From positions 11,160,001-11,224,000 of the forward strand of contig NC_060023.1 of NCBI RefSeq assembly GCF_021134715.1: a stretch of 64,000 nt of DNA, read 5' to 3'. Below, piece by piece: positions 47,679 to 60,500 of the stretch (position 1 is its first letter; every line of letters begins with the position of its first letter). Source of the stretch: Daphnia pulex. Taxonomy: Eukaryota > Arthropoda > Branchiopoda > Diplostraca > Daphniidae. The notes below the pieces were generated by a model. The model had not been told where the DNA came from. It did not search any database and worked only from the letters and a program-made list of their open reading frames with translations. Both the position numbers and the translations under genes were made by a program.

Positions 47679-49299
47679 CGATTTTCTGATCACCCTTCCT
47701 CTTAAGCCTTGCGGTTATTTTACCTTCTTAATAATGATGCAAAACTTCCCGTTCTCACCCAACCTCTACACCGCTGCATGACACGTTTTACTTATTGATC
47801 TCTATGACCTTCGATTGAAGGAAATGCAAACTGGCTTTTCCTTCTTTTGGTTGACGTTGCTAGGGATGGGTCTACAAAAACCAAAAATCAAAATGAATAC
47901 CAAATGGTTTGTACCTGCTTAATAATGATGTAACACGTGTCATTCTCACCCAACCTCTTCACCACCGCATGCCAGTTTTACGTAATGTTTCTTGTGACCT
48001 TCAACCAAATTCAAAGGAAATAATATTGATAGATTATTTTTTAGTCAAACATACAAATCAATACAGAAAATGGTTTTTTAATCTCCTATTATTTTGTTTA
48101 ATTGTTGATTGAGCAATAGTAACAAACTCTAATCTCGCCTCCATATGAAAATGACTCTGATCATATATAAATTCCAAGCAATTAGCTTTTTAATAATCAC
48201 CATTTATTTCAAGGTCGTTTTCTCATTACATGATACTGGTCACCTTTCGGAACTACTTAATCATTAAATTAACGAAACATTTCCTCGGAAAATCGATTTA
48301 GAATTTGTGTTCGTACACGTTTAACTAACAGAATCCTATAATTAACTCAAGACCATAAATAAAGGGAAGATAAAACAAAATAAAAACACATGGTTTTCAA
48401 ACAATGATGACAAGCCACTACGTCACCAACTTGAAGGCAGCGATGTTTAATGGGCATACAGGCATTGCATTATTGATTGTCGGCGAGACTGCTCAAGGAG
48501 CTAGGGGTTCAACAGAAGAGGTTGGATCTTGGATGTATCATTTCATCTCGGAGGTCATCCCAATGCAGCCAACATAAACTCTATTCTAGCACAGAACAAC
48601 TTGTTTTCACAATCAGCACTTACCACAATATCTCCACTAGGTTCCCCTCTTCCCCATATGGTTGACAGCATTATCTACCAAGACACTTGTGGAATCTCTG
48701 GTGTCAAGGAAGATAATTAATATTTCATAATAATACTTCAGGTTCTGAGACTTCAGTGACATCAGACATCAACTATCGAAAATGGATTTGAATAATTTAA
48801 CTGGGTAATTAAAATTGCAATGCTCCTCACGTTAGGACTAGTTGAATTCGCTTTGACTCTAGTGAAAGACTTTATCTTTTATTGTTTTTCTTGCTCTTTG
48901 TTGGACTGCCAGAAACGGATTCGAAAAATGACACAACATCTTCTTTTGGTGAACTGGTGTAGATATCGGCACGACTTCATTCGCAGCTAAAAACTGCTCT
49001 TCACTCATCACAACACTCACATTATTAGCAATTCGTTTTTGAAATAATTTCGGCGATGGCAGAGCTAACTGATTCATCTCCAGGAACTGTTCTTGTTAAT
49101 TTAAATTATTCTTGCTTTCCTTGTTTATATTGTTCTCTGAGCCATGCAACTGCTGCAGCCTGCAGAGCAGAAGCTTTTTCCACGCATGACACAACAACGC
49201 ATCTAGCGGTAATCTTTCTAACTAGACAATAAATGCAAGTTTTGGAGTTTTTTTTTTAAATCATGTTGAATACAAAACTGCTATCTTTCTTTCTTGAAT
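47679..49299. other. outer part of right palindrome arm
   Basis: Contains open frames under 75 codons with no recognised domain, among them 48859-49077 (minus), mirrored at 39266-39484 with one Thr/Val and one Val/Ala difference. Nothing else could be identified. Confidence 0.4.
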
Positions 49300-49402
49300 G
49301 TCTGAGTGAAACTAAATATTAACAATATTTCTTGAAGAAATCATGGAATAATCTGATTCTTAGTCTCTGAAAACAAGGTTCTATATGGTTTTATTATATT
49401 CC

Positions 49403-50764
49403 TATAGGGCTGTTCGACATCTTTTTTAACATTTGTTGCCATCGTGGCAACGCAGCAACTCATGTATTTTTTGTCTGCTACGAGTGAATTGTGTAGTTCT
49501 GCGAAATATGAATTTTTTTAAAAATAGTGATAGAAAAGGGGGTTGTTTTGAAGTTGTGATGTGTTTTCTTTATATATTAGTTCGTTATAGTGTTAGTGTT
49601 TAACTATGTCACTGTCTAATTATGCCAGTTGACTTAGTATTGAGGCCAAAACACGTTATTTGGGAAAGTTACAAATCGTCTTACCGTACTTACCGGTCGT
49701 TCCTAGTAACAGTCAAGTTCAGAGAACAGCACTTTCCAATATAACCAATCAGTAGTGAGTGAAAAGATACAATTTGTGTACCTTCCTTTGTAAAAAAGAA
49801 AATATCCATTTGTGAAAATGTTGTGTTTGTTTAAATTATTACGAAGAAAATGGTAATCTGTTTGTGCCCCTGTTAACCAAGGTTAATACATCAAGTATTT
49901 TTTGAAAATTTGTGGTTTATTATGACAATTATTCACCTAAACACACTACAGTAAGGGTACAACAGATGAACACGAATTGTAAAGAGCGCAATAGACCATA
50001 ACAATTTTATCAATTATTGCTGAATCTTCACCCTTTGAAACAGAAAGTGTTGCACGATGAAAAGGACCTTCTAAAATAGTGATCTTTGTTTTGTGGCCCC
50101 TATAACTCTCTCAACATGTATACGAATCCTTGCTAGGCCTCTAAAGTACTCAACTTCAACATTTGACAACTGTGTTTGCTTTCCAAGGAACGAAGGCACA
50201 GCAAGATTTGCATTCCGTAAAGTAACAGCCTCATGAACTGTAAATCCCCTATCAGCCATAACTAAATCAACTTGTATCAAATTGTTCAAAAAACCGGAAT
50301 CCTCAACTTCAGTTGCAGTTTCAACATCTATCAATGGAGGTGTATCAGCCTTGTCAAAAGCAACATTGTTACGTACTTGATGATCACCATCTGTAATGAC
50401 AAAATAGTTCATTCATTAAAACAACATATAGGACTGTTTTTTTACACATGAAATGAATAATGCAATACCTTATACCTAGAAATTGTTTCGTCTTATTTGA
50501 TCCCACATTTATAGAGGGTGCCCAATCAACATGTTTTTTGTGGAATTCTCCACTCGGCTTTCCTGTAAGCATTTCACAAATTGTAAGATAATAATCAATA
50601 ATTGTTAGTATTAACCTACAAATACCTGTAACAAAGTGATCCGAACACACGAACTTTCATATTTCACAGAATAAACAAGTCACTCGTAGCAGACAAAAAA
50701 TACATGAGTTGCTGCGTTGCCACGATGGCAACAAATGTTAAAAAAGATGTCGAACAGCCCTATA
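49403..50764 (-). mobile_element. deleted THAP/DDE_4 DNA transposon with terminal inverted repeats
   Basis: Terminal inverted repeats start gggctgttcgacatc and are essentially perfect for over 80 bp at 49405-~49490 and ~50680-50762, weakening to about 107 bp. Both ends are flanked by TATA, so the target duplication is TA or longer but ambiguous. Inside, on the minus strand, there is the C-terminal half of a THAP domain (CSDHFVTG then an intron then KPSGEFHKKHVDWAPSINVG). Then comes the second half of a DDE_4 (Harbinger-type) transposase with VMADRGF and RIHVERVIG. The first half of the THAP domain and the first catalytic Asp region are missing, so the copy is a non-autonomous internal-deletion derivative. 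It sits 104 bp outside the palindrome. Confidence 0.85.
50071..50412 (-). pseudogene. DDE_4 transposase fragment
   Basis: A 113-codon open frame with ITDGDHQVRNN..., VMADRGFTVHEAV, a PSFLGKQTQLS segment and RIHVERVIGATK, matching the C-terminal half of DDE_Tnp_4 transposases. The second Asp (ADRGF) and the Glu (HVER) of the catalytic triad are present; the first Asp is lost. The frame before its first Met is not continued by a recognisable domain except the THAP remnant about 100 bases upstream. Confidence 0.8.
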
Positions 50765-51216
50765 CCTTGACAGTCGACAGTTACTAGAATGGGCTGGAAG
50801 ATTATTAACTACTATAGTTAATTCAATGGAACATATTTCCGAAGTATATTAGTTAAAAAAAAGAAATGAATTCAACTCGATGGGCCAAATGTTTGTATAC
50901 GGCAGTCTTTTGTATTTACACGCGGCTGTATACAAGAGTAGTACAGTTTTTTGGGTTTTAGGGGAATTCAAAAATTGGGATTAAGGATCAAAGGCTGACG
51001 ACGGGTAAAACGTTTCCATCATCAGTTGAGTGGTGATTAAAAGAGTGAAAAGGATTTTTCATGGAAGGATTGTTGGTGAGAAGCCCGTTCTTCATCTTTT
51101 CTTTTTGGAAGGGAAATGTTGGAAAAAGGATTTTTTCTTTTTTTGAGCGGAGGAGACACACAAAACATGATTGGAGAAACTGCTGCTCGATGTGTTTATA
51201 AACGTGATTTCTCTTT
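50765..51216. other. intergenic, 3' of Gasp
   Basis: Presumably includes the 3' UTR of the longer Gasp transcript (minus strand). No gene recognised. Confidence 0.5.
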
Positions 51217-51277
51217 TTAAAAACCCAATTTGCTGAGCTGCTTGATGTCTAAGCCGCTATCCGCATAGTAGTCTTGG
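51217..51277 (-). other. Gasp: Gasp alternative terminal exon (short C-terminus)
   Basis: Acceptor ttatag then, in frame from 52203, C-QDYYADSGLDIKQLSKLGF and a TAA stop. It is the distal of two alternatives. Confidence 0.8.
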
Positions 51278-53778
51278 CTATAAAAGAGGAAAAACGTAAA
51301 AAAGAAAAAAAAAGATGGAGAGAGAAAAAAAAAATAAAAAAGAGAAAATCAATCAACACGTTTTGTTACTTTTCCTTCTTTTTCCCACCCCAATAAAAAA
51401 ATAATCATTTGCATATATGGGGTGCAAAAGTGTGAAATAATATTTTGGCTTTTCGTCTCGTTTTCTCTTTTTCTTTTCTGTTTTTGGATTGACGCATGCG
51501 TCATTAGTGTTGATTTGGTTGCAGTTGTCGGGAGTGAGAGAGAGAGAAGATTGGCACGAGATTATAGAAGTGCATCGAAAAAAAGTAGAAAGGAAAATAA
51601 AAAAGTTCTGGGATTTTTGGGTTCTGCTTGTTTTGTTTTAAACAGCAGTGAGGGACTCTTCCTCAACCACGAGAACTTCGGTGACGGGACGAGGGCGGAA
51701 AGCTGGGCGACTGGTGACGGGCTTCTTGGGGGCCACTTTGACAGGTGCGGCCTCAGGTGCCAAACCGGCCTGGACTTCCGTGTTGCGCAGACCGTCCAGG
51801 TCGAGAGTTCCGTAGTAGTCGGCACTATAGATACGGATCGGGGTGGGATTTATCGGGTTTCAAATGGTTTAATGGATTATTAGCGTGTGGTGTTATTTTT
51901 TTGTTTTTTTTTGGTTCAATTTCATGCTTTTTTGAATTTTTGTTTTTTTTTTAACTCGTCAGGTCGACATGCAAAAGCCAAAATGATGAAATAAAAAAAA
52001 TAATTGTCGTGAAGTTTTTTTTTTAAATTTTGAATGTCTGGTCATTGATTCGTTGGAATTCGAGTCAAGAGCTCTCTGAAGGACATGCGAAATTTAATTT
52101 GGTTGAAAGAGAGAGAAAACCAAATATAAAAAGAAGATTTGGCTGTGCGCTGCTGTGCAGTAATAAAATCAAATTTAAATTGAATTAAAGGGAGCCACTT
52201 ACCATCCATCGACTTCTTCGGGGTCAGCGCAGAAACCGGACTGGTCGTCGAGTCCGATCTTGAAGACGGTGCCGAGCGGGCATCCGTACTCGCGGGCATT
52301 ACCGTTCATGCAAACGTAATACTGGCGGCAGTCGTCGGGATGGGCGTGGCGACTGAAGGCTCCGGTGGCGACGTCACCAGTGGCCGGGCAAACGAATCCA
52401 CTTCCAACTTCTGTGACAATCAAATCTTTTCTTATAGTTTCCATTTGGGATTGGAATAAAATTAATTTAAATATACCCTCTTGTCTGCAGGTGGGGACCT
52501 GATCGGCCCAGGTGCACACGCGGCTTTCCCGGCTGTAAGCCAAGCCAGGGGCGCACTGGTAGCGGCTGGCCTCGCCGTTCCAGCAGCTCCAGAAGACGTC
52601 ACACTTGGTCTCATCGGGGAAGACTCCGTGCAAGCTCGGGCAATTCCGGGTGCTGATTGGGGCCTCTGTCGGATTAAACGTCAATAATTAAACCTTGATA
52701 TTATTCAAATTGATCAAGTGAGAAGTGGGGACGGACTCACCAACTTCTAGACGATCTCCGCACTCGACGTTGTAGATGTAGTCGCAGTTTTCACGCTGGT
52801 TCTTGAGGTCGGTGTCGTCGAAAGCCAAGCCGTTGCCGCAGAGTTCGAGCGTCGCCACGCCCTCCACGCACTTCCAGTACTTGTCGCACGAAATGTCGTG
52901 AGCGAAGAATCCGTTTTCCTTGGGGCAAACGAACGTGTCGCTCCGAATGTTTTGAGCCGAAGCTGATCAGAAAAGAAAAGAAAAAGAAAAACGTTCAAAA
53001 CTCTCAGTCACGTCAACCACATCTATCCCCAAAAAGGTGAAAGCTGGAAATAAAAAAGAGCGGAAGAATGGAGAAAGTTGTTGGCGTTTGTACCCCCAAA
53101 AACGAAATCAAATTACAGACTCGGGAGTTGTTGAGGAGAAAAAAAAAACAGGTTTCTAGGCCTTTGGTGAAGGGTGTTTTCCAGGGTTCAGGTAAAAAAA
53201 GAGAAAGAGAGAAAAACTTAACTAGACCCTCAGGTGAAAGTGTCAAGAGTCCGGAGGCTTTTATCAAAACTAAAAGGAAAAAATTTGGACTCGATGGCAC
53301 ACGAGTGTGTAGGTAACAGGTCGATGATTATCGACCAAAAAGAAAGAGTTTTTTTTCCTCGAGTATAAGGAAAAGAGGGTCGAGTGTGACTCTCCCTATC
53401 TGCTCCAATCACTAAAAAAGGTAAAAGGGAAGAAGAAGAAGAAAAAAACAAACCAACAAATTTGGGTTGGAGGAGAAGAGAAAGCACTTTCTCCTCGTAT
53501 AATGTGTACCTTCCATCATTCTACCGACCACCCTTCTCCTATTACCTTTTTTTTCTTTTTGGTTCCTTTTAGGAGAAAGTTTTTCCCCCGGGCTCTACTA
53601 ATACCTTTTCTTTTATGATTTAAATCATTCCCGAAAATTTCAAATCAAAAGAAAATCAAAATCCATCGACTAAATTTACCCAATTTCTCTACTTTTTTAA
53701 AATTTGAATTTTTAAAATTTGAATGAAAAACTTACCGGCTGCGATGATGATGGCTACGACGATGAGGGCGCGAGCCAT
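51217..53778 (-). CDS. Gasp: Gasp/obstructor-type chitin-binding protein
   Basis: Minus-strand exons: 53778-53736, 52962-52741, 52665-52477, 52410-52203, then either 51824-51638 (282 aa) or 51277-51217 (240 aa). A signal peptide (MARALIVVAIIIAAGASA) is followed by three type-2 chitin-binding (CBM14) domains. Domain 1 runs CPKENGFFAHDISCDKYWKC to ENCDYIYNVECGD, domain 2 CPSLHGVFPDETKCDVFWSC to CTWADQVPTC, and domain 3 CPATGD to FCADPEEVDGC. Domain spacing and the conserved RHAHPDDCRQYYVC match Drosophila Gasp (obstructor-C). These secreted proteins organise chitin in cuticle and tracheal or apical matrix. A minus-strand TATATAAAAG at about 53987-53996 suggests transcription starts some 180 bases upstream of the ATG. 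Other obstructor paralogues are the main alternative identity. Confidence 0.92.
51638..51824 (-). other. Gasp: Gasp alternative terminal exon (long C-terminus)
   Basis: Acceptor ctatag then C-ADYYGTLDLDGLRNTEVQ, a Pro/Ala/Val-rich tail (VAPKKPVTSRPAFRPRPV) and an acidic end before TAA. Its start resembles the distal exon (DYY then LDL/LDI), so the two look like diverged duplicates. Confidence 0.85.
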
Positions 53779-54510
53779 CGTGGACAACTTTTGAGTCGGA
53801 TCGAGACGAATTTTTGAAACTTAAAAGACGGACAAGTCCACCCAAATGATTGAAGGATAAAAAATGTGTGTCGGGGCGTCGGCGACGGCGTCGAAATCAG
53901 ACAAGAGGAGGAGAGTAGGAGCGTTGGAGCAGGTCTTGACACGAAACTGGTAAAGTGTCGTTTGGAAATGGGGAGAAGACGGACGTCTTTTATATAGGGG
54001 AGAGAGAGCTGGAAAGAACAAAGTGGGTGGGACTGCGTGTGCTGCTGGAAAACCAAGCCAAGGGTGTATAGGAAACACACACAGAAATACGGTGGTGGGA
54101 GGTAACCACCTTCAAGGCCCCACCATCTTCCTTCGCACGTAGGAAATCAAACTAACAAAAAAAATTAAAAATGTTTGATTATAAAATCGTGAAAAAGTTA
54201 TTTTTTGTTCATCCTTGCCAGGCTCTTTTTTTCACGGCTGATGGTGTATACCTGTTCAACTTGTTTTTTTTTTGGTTCATCAATGTCGAGAAGATTACAA
54301 CGATTGGTGGCCATGGATTTTTACACGAAAAATCTTTTTCTTCTTCCTCCTATCACTTTGTTGAGCACGAAATTCCCTGGAATCAAAATGAATAAATAAT
54401 TGGTTCCGATGAGAAGCGAGCGGAAATGCTGCGTTCCAGTTAGATGCATTACCGAATTGAACGAAGGGAAAGGTGACCAAACAACTTTTCCCCAAACAAT
54501 TCGGCTAGAA
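53779..54510. promoter_or_regulatory. Gasp: Gasp 5' UTR and promoter region
   Basis: On the minus strand TATATAAAAG (plus-strand cttttatata at 53987-53996) lies about 210 bases before the ATG. The interval between is likely 5' UTR. No other exon was recognised. Confidence 0.55.
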
Positions 54511-54511
54511 A

Positions 54512-54545
54512 TATATATAAAACCATAAGCAAGGTTTTCATTAAG
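54512..54545 (+). promoter_or_regulatory. possible plus-strand TATA/Inr core promoter
   Basis: TATATATAAAA at 54512-54522 is followed 28 bases later by TCATTA, near the arthropod initiator consensus. The first downstream ATG (54558) opens only a 33-codon frame (MTNGLACNQT...). A gene driven from here was not identified. Confidence 0.3.
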
Positions 54546-57500
54546 TCAAGTATAGATGACTAATGGCCTTGCTTGTAATCAAACGATACACGACGTCGCA
54601 TTTCAATTGACTTTTCCCTTTTCGATTGTCCAAGGATATATCATAATCTCAGGGTGAATCATTCCCCGGGGTATTTCCCATTAGCAACTTTTCAAAAAAG
54701 AATTCCCTATATACTAGTTGTAATCATCTTTTATGTCATACTTATTTGATGGCTCTAGAGAGAACAACGAAAAAAAGAAATTGACGAGAGGAGAGTTATT
54801 AGGATTTTTTGTCCGAAGCCTTTCTCCTCAGCATTAGCTCCTTACGGCGAGTTGGGGCTGCCGTGTTGACCTACTGACCTCCCTCGGACGGGGACCCCGC
54901 TCGTCCGATGCTCAAATGCTACAAGGAAAAATAAGCGCAGCTGCTGGCCGGCTAACATGTGAAAGAGCAGACGTGCTGCCTGGTGTGTGTGTGTGTGACC
55001 ATCCCTTCTGTTTTTCCTTTCACCTTCTTTCTCTAGAAATTTTTCCCCATCGAAAAATCAAATCAAAAATGATGAAAACTTGAGAGAAAGGTGTGTCTAG
55101 AAATAATATTGAGCCCCCCGCTGGTCGCCATTTGCTGCTGCTGGTGAAGTGATTTTCTACTTTGCCAATCCTTTGATAGACCATTTTCGGTTGTCACGAG
55201 TCGATTTCACCGCCCAGTATTTTTTCAGACGAGAAAACCTGTTTCTTCTTCTTCATTTCGCCAATGGCCGCGACCACCTAAAAGAAAAAGAGACGGTGTG
55301 AATAGCAAATTGGCGAGCCTATAATATTCGTCATATCATTTTCAATTCTTTTTACCGAGAGAGAAATAGTGAAAGCCCATCGGAGCGTGAACGTACACCT
55401 AAGATAACCATCGCTTCTATAGAATACTAGGTGTAGTACTGTCTATAAAAATTGGACAAAGTGAAATGGAGGGAACGAAATGTTGGCCACTTTGTTTCCC
55501 AATAATGTTCGACACGGGGGCCACCGTTTCGTTGGCACCTGCCTTCAAACCGAAAAAGAAAAAAAAAAGTGAAAGGAAACGGACACAAACTTGAAATTAA
55601 GAAAGAATATAATAATAACAGGAACGGAAACCGCAAAAAAGAACGTTCAACTCGATTGTTCATTGATTCCTTTTAACTATTTCGTATTAAATAAGAACTG
55701 GACTTGTTAATTTACGAGCTCGACGAACTCTCTCGTACACAAAACTAAAAATTTCGCCACAACAACAACCCGTTTGGCGTTGGAATATGTGCGCAGCAGT
55801 TGTGGATTTCGTCATCGTAGACAATACCACCTCCGTGCCCAAACGTGCGTGACGTAACACAAACATTTGAGTTTTGAATATAATTCAAAATAATAATGGG
55901 CGATGGCGGACAGATTGGAAAATGACCGAGAAAGCAACTCTCCTGTATGTTGTTGTTGTTGTTGTTGGATATGTGGTGGCAGGTTTAGTTGTTTGACTCG
56001 TCGTCGTCGGCAGTCTCTCTCTCTCTTTCGTGATTGGAGCAAAAGAGTTTGGGTCGGGATTGGCGGGCGGCTGTTCACCAGAAATGGAAATCGTTTCACG
56101 ACGGGAAAAGCTCTCTCTAGAGAGAGAGAGAAGGCAACGTGAAAGTGGCTGGATTATCATACTGGTGTTGTCTACACAAGAAAAACGCCATGGAATATGA
56201 CTCCCGCATTTTCCAAAGAATCAAAAATAAAAGGAAGTTGGGAATAGAGAAAGAAAATAGATCGACATAAAACGCCATTTTGTTATTACACATGGTAGTG
56301 TAACAATAAAAATGTGACCAACAAAACATTTTTTCTTTGCCTTTCTTGGTGGGGTAAAATGATTGATGGGTTTGCGCTCGTTGACATTTGGAAAAGAAAA
56401 AACTGTAACAACAGGTAGAGACCATCACTTTCTCCTAGACTATGCTGCTCTCAGGTATAAAGGTGTACACGTACACACACTTGCCTATTGCAGCCAAAAA
56501 TAAACTATATGGTAGTATACGCTAGTTTTCTTTTTAAAAATTGTTGTTATAAGGAGGGTAGGCCAGAAAATTAAATTTTCCTTTTAAACCCCATATTATA
56601 ATAACAAAAGAAGATAAAAAAAACTTTCACTAACTAAATGGTGGTTTTGTTCACTCTAACCCTCCAGCGCGGACTTGTTGAAAATTTTTTTGTAGATAAG
56701 TTTTTAAACTTCAAGGTGAGTTTCCAGCTGTGGGAGGAGGGATGTTCTAGTCTGTAGTTGGTTCCGGTCAAGGATAATCGAACCATTTCCCCCTCTCTCT
56801 CTTCTACATTTTCTTGGAAACTATTTAAAAAAAAATAATAATAATAATTTTTAACAAAAGTGTTTTGAGTGATATAGTGTCGAGGTGAAAACGGAATGTA
56901 TATACGTGGGAAATGCGTGAGTGCGGGTTATATCTGCCACAGGTTTTATTGTGTGTAGAGTGTCACGAATGCCTAGCGTCTAAACGGCGTGAAAAAGTTG
57001 CATGGAAGAAAAGAAAAAGAAGAAGAGGCTTTTCTTTCTGGCTGCTGGTTACGTGGAGTCTCTACTAACCCCCTATTGTTTCACGGGGCAATATCGTGAG
57101 TTGTTTGAGATTTTATGGCACGTGAGTGATAACAGAGAAAACAAGTGCCGTGATAGGAGCGCGTGCTTCTTCTTCTTCTTCCCATTCACCAGCCAAGCGA
57201 AAAGGCATCGCTCAATTTCTCTTTTCCTTCTTTTCCCAAATGTTTGAACGGGGAAACTTTTTTTCTTTTGATTCATAAAACCGACACAAATCTATGGTGA
57301 AACGTCACATTGTTACACAGCCGAGTGATGAGATTGATTGACGTGTGCAGTGTGAAAACGATGGCGAATCATTATTTTCCAATTCCACCACCACCAGCAG
57401 CAAACATTTCTTTTTTTAGAAAACTTTTACCTGCCGATTGGGATGGCGAAATCACTGGGGCAGACAGGTAGAACATGTTGCCAAGGTGAAGCTTCAAATA

Positions 57501-60500
57501 TAGAGAGAGAGACCCACACACACAGGTGCAACCCAAAATGGGACTTTCACTTTCTTTTTCGTTGGACGGTAAGTCCCGGACTGGATGGATATCGTCGTAT
57601 AGTGCCATTTTTTTGCTGCTGTACTCGTACAGTTGTAAAATGCCGTAGGATTAGATTGGCCCTCTAGGATCTAGAAAAGTTTGTTATATGGCGCCCAACT
57701 CTGCTGAACTCTTACCAATTCCTTAAAAGACATATGGCGGCTGCGGCGCTTTCACTTTTCTTTTAGGGGGGGTCCTCCAACATTTTTCTTTTCTCTTCGG
57801 GTCGGTCACACCATCGACCTTTATACACGCGAGTCCGTTTGGCGCTGAGGCGGTGTCAATGGACGCTGGCTCGGCTACAAATATTTCGGGACAAGAAAAT
57901 GTCGAAAGAATTTTCTTTTTTTGGGGATGAATCGAAAGCTCCTCGACCCGGAGAACTCGAACCGTTTTCACCGAATGGGCCAATGCCAAAATGATTTTCT
58001 CGCTCTCCTTGCTAGTAGATGGTAAAGAAAAAATCGTTTATTATGTGCTAGCCCATTTTGGCTCATCGCTCAACGTCTTCTCTTTTTTGTTTCCCTACGT
58101 CCCGACTCCCGACCCGAATAATAATAATCCGCGGAATATGTAAATAAAGCACGCAACTCGTTTCCCCCAGTGTGTCTGATCGTTTTGGCACCCGACACAC
58201 ACACACACAACTTAGCCTGAGAACAATTTACCATATTGATACGTCAACCAAGAGTTTCGAGTTACATTATTAGGAGAGAGAGAGAGAAAAGACGTGAAAG
58301 TCTGACACGACTTTCATCCGCTTTGCATATCCACCGTTTCTTTCTTCTTGTCCAAACGAGGAGATGCCGGTGTGACGGCAGGTGCCTGCTTCAAGTGTTT
58401 AAAGTTCAAATATTTTTGAATGTGATGGTTTTCTACCCACAAAAAAGGTGGGAGGTACAAAACAAAAAGAGGCCTGATCTGCAATCGTTCGACAAATGAG
58501 AATTTTAGTGAACCCTGACTGAGAAAAAACAAAAACGGGAGAGGGAAAACAGTTGCAGTCAACCACTAGCTAGCTCACGAATGAATAAACCCGGAATAAA
58601 CATACTGAAATGACTAATATGTAACGATTGATAGGCCTAATCAACGCCACCAAAAATTGTCAAAGAGGAAGAATAGAGATCAATTTTGTTATACCTTTTA
58701 TGCCTGGGAAATACGAAGCATCTACGTCAGTTGCTCCATCCATCCGTGGAAGAGTTCAATTACACCAGACGGGATAGGGTATAAAGAGTGTCCTCGTGAA
58801 TACACCCACATTCACATGGGCGTACACGAGGACATTTAAAGAAAGGGGGGGGGGGGGAAATAGGGATCCATAACTTGATTGACAATGCATTCGATTTCAT
58901 TCCAATGCATTGGGATGCTTTTTATCTAAAAAGAAATAGAAAATGGGTTACGAAAAAATTTCTACAGAAACAACAAGTCAGGAAAAGTTGAAAATGAGAC
59001 AATGTGTAAACTCTAGTTGTTAATAAATGGGAGAATTTAAGGTGTACACTGCATTGATGCAAGTAATACAACATTAAAATATCTAGCAGGTCATGCACGA
59101 ATAAAAGTAACAAATATACCCAAGGGATGATCCTGAGATTGTTGCTGGTGACAGTGCAACACCTGTGCAAGAAAAACTTGCATATCGTGTGGTTATAATG
59201 GCTGGCCTCAAATCTGCAAAAAAAGAAAAAGTTACATATAGTACAAAAACAAACTTGCATGCATCGACAGGGTAACCACATGTTACATGCCATAGTCAGC
59301 GGAACTAATATTCCACAAATCTAGAACCGATTTAACTCTTCTATAGCTCCCACAAGGCCACAATCATTCTTAATGTATTCTTAAGTTTTATTTACCCGAT
59401 AAACAGCATGGAGATGGAGTACGGCAGTTATCAAAAACAAATAAATCTCAATATAAATCTTGAACTTTCTTGAAATTTTCAACCAAACGAAAGCAGACGA
59501 CACTTGTCCAATTATAATCAGCATGCTATCGATTACTAAAATTCTCCCCACCCCCCTCAAATTCAAACCTCTCAAAAACGATACCATATAAGTTGAGGGA
59601 ATAAGTTTTCATTGAAATTAATACGATTTCTGTTTGGTATGAAATTCCCCGGTGAGACCCCCCCCCCCAAAAAAAAAGTAAATAAAATTTAAAATTGATT
59701 TCATTGACTACCCCAAAAAGATGTCCTTCTCAACAAGTTTGACTACGCCCAGACGTACCACGGACAGAATCAAATGAAGAGAAAATTTGCACGTAAAACC
59801 GGTCCTACTAACACCGGCCCCAGGACCCTCTTTCACCGACAACGGTGAAACATTTGATTGACAATAATAGTACAACAAAAAAATAATACAAAATAGGGAA
59901 ACGAAACAAATTTCTCTCATTCGCTTTTTCTTTTTATTCTCATTTTTTTGTGTGTTTTGTCTTTTTGTTTTGTTATTTGTTGTATGGCATGTTTCTTTTG
60001 GATAAATCAACTCACAACTGTGTGTGTGTGGGAGGGAGTCTGCTGCTATTGAACGCGTGCAGTTCTTCAATCTTCTTCTACCATTTTTGTTTTTTTCCGG
60101 TTTTCTCTGGTGGTGATTTGGATCCCGAAATACACAATTTTCCCACGTTCAGGGAGTAGTTGTTTGATTTTGAACAGAAAACAAACAAAAAGAAATCAAG
60201 AGTTTTTCTCGGAGGAATTACAACACGCACACACATGCACGCAAACGCACAAATTGGCTGTAACAGAAACGCGACACAAAAGAATAAGAGAGAGAGAGAT
60301 ACAAAGAAATGGAGAGCATTTCAATCGAGGGAGTGAGACAATAATTAATAATAGTATACGGATCGCTCTGCAACAGGCACTCACTAATTATTAAATAATA
60401 ATTAAAAAATCCGATGGGATGTGTTGTGTTAGATTTTTCTTTTTCTTTGCATGGGGATATGGAGGAGTTTGGGAGCAAGGGGGGCTGCCTCTATTGGTAG

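Larger units (their letters stand above)
44236..49299. repeat. right arm of a large palindrome
   Basis: Reverse-complement copy of 39044-44100. It carries an extra 8 bp relative to the left arm near 48650 (the aagagggg/ggaagagg segment), and scattered substitutions in its outer ~650 bp. Confidence 0.95.

Noticed and set aside
39044-49299. Palindrome as a foldback transposon
   Set aside because: No target duplication or terminal motif was seen at the outer ends, and the arms carry ordinary tandem genes with promoters.
57723-57989. 88-codon minus-strand frame
   Set aside because: No recognisable domain, and no splice or promoter context supports it.
58922-59293. Cys/Phe-rich 123-codon minus-strand frame
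   Set aside because: Composition follows AT-rich sequence; no signal, repeat or domain supports it as a gene.
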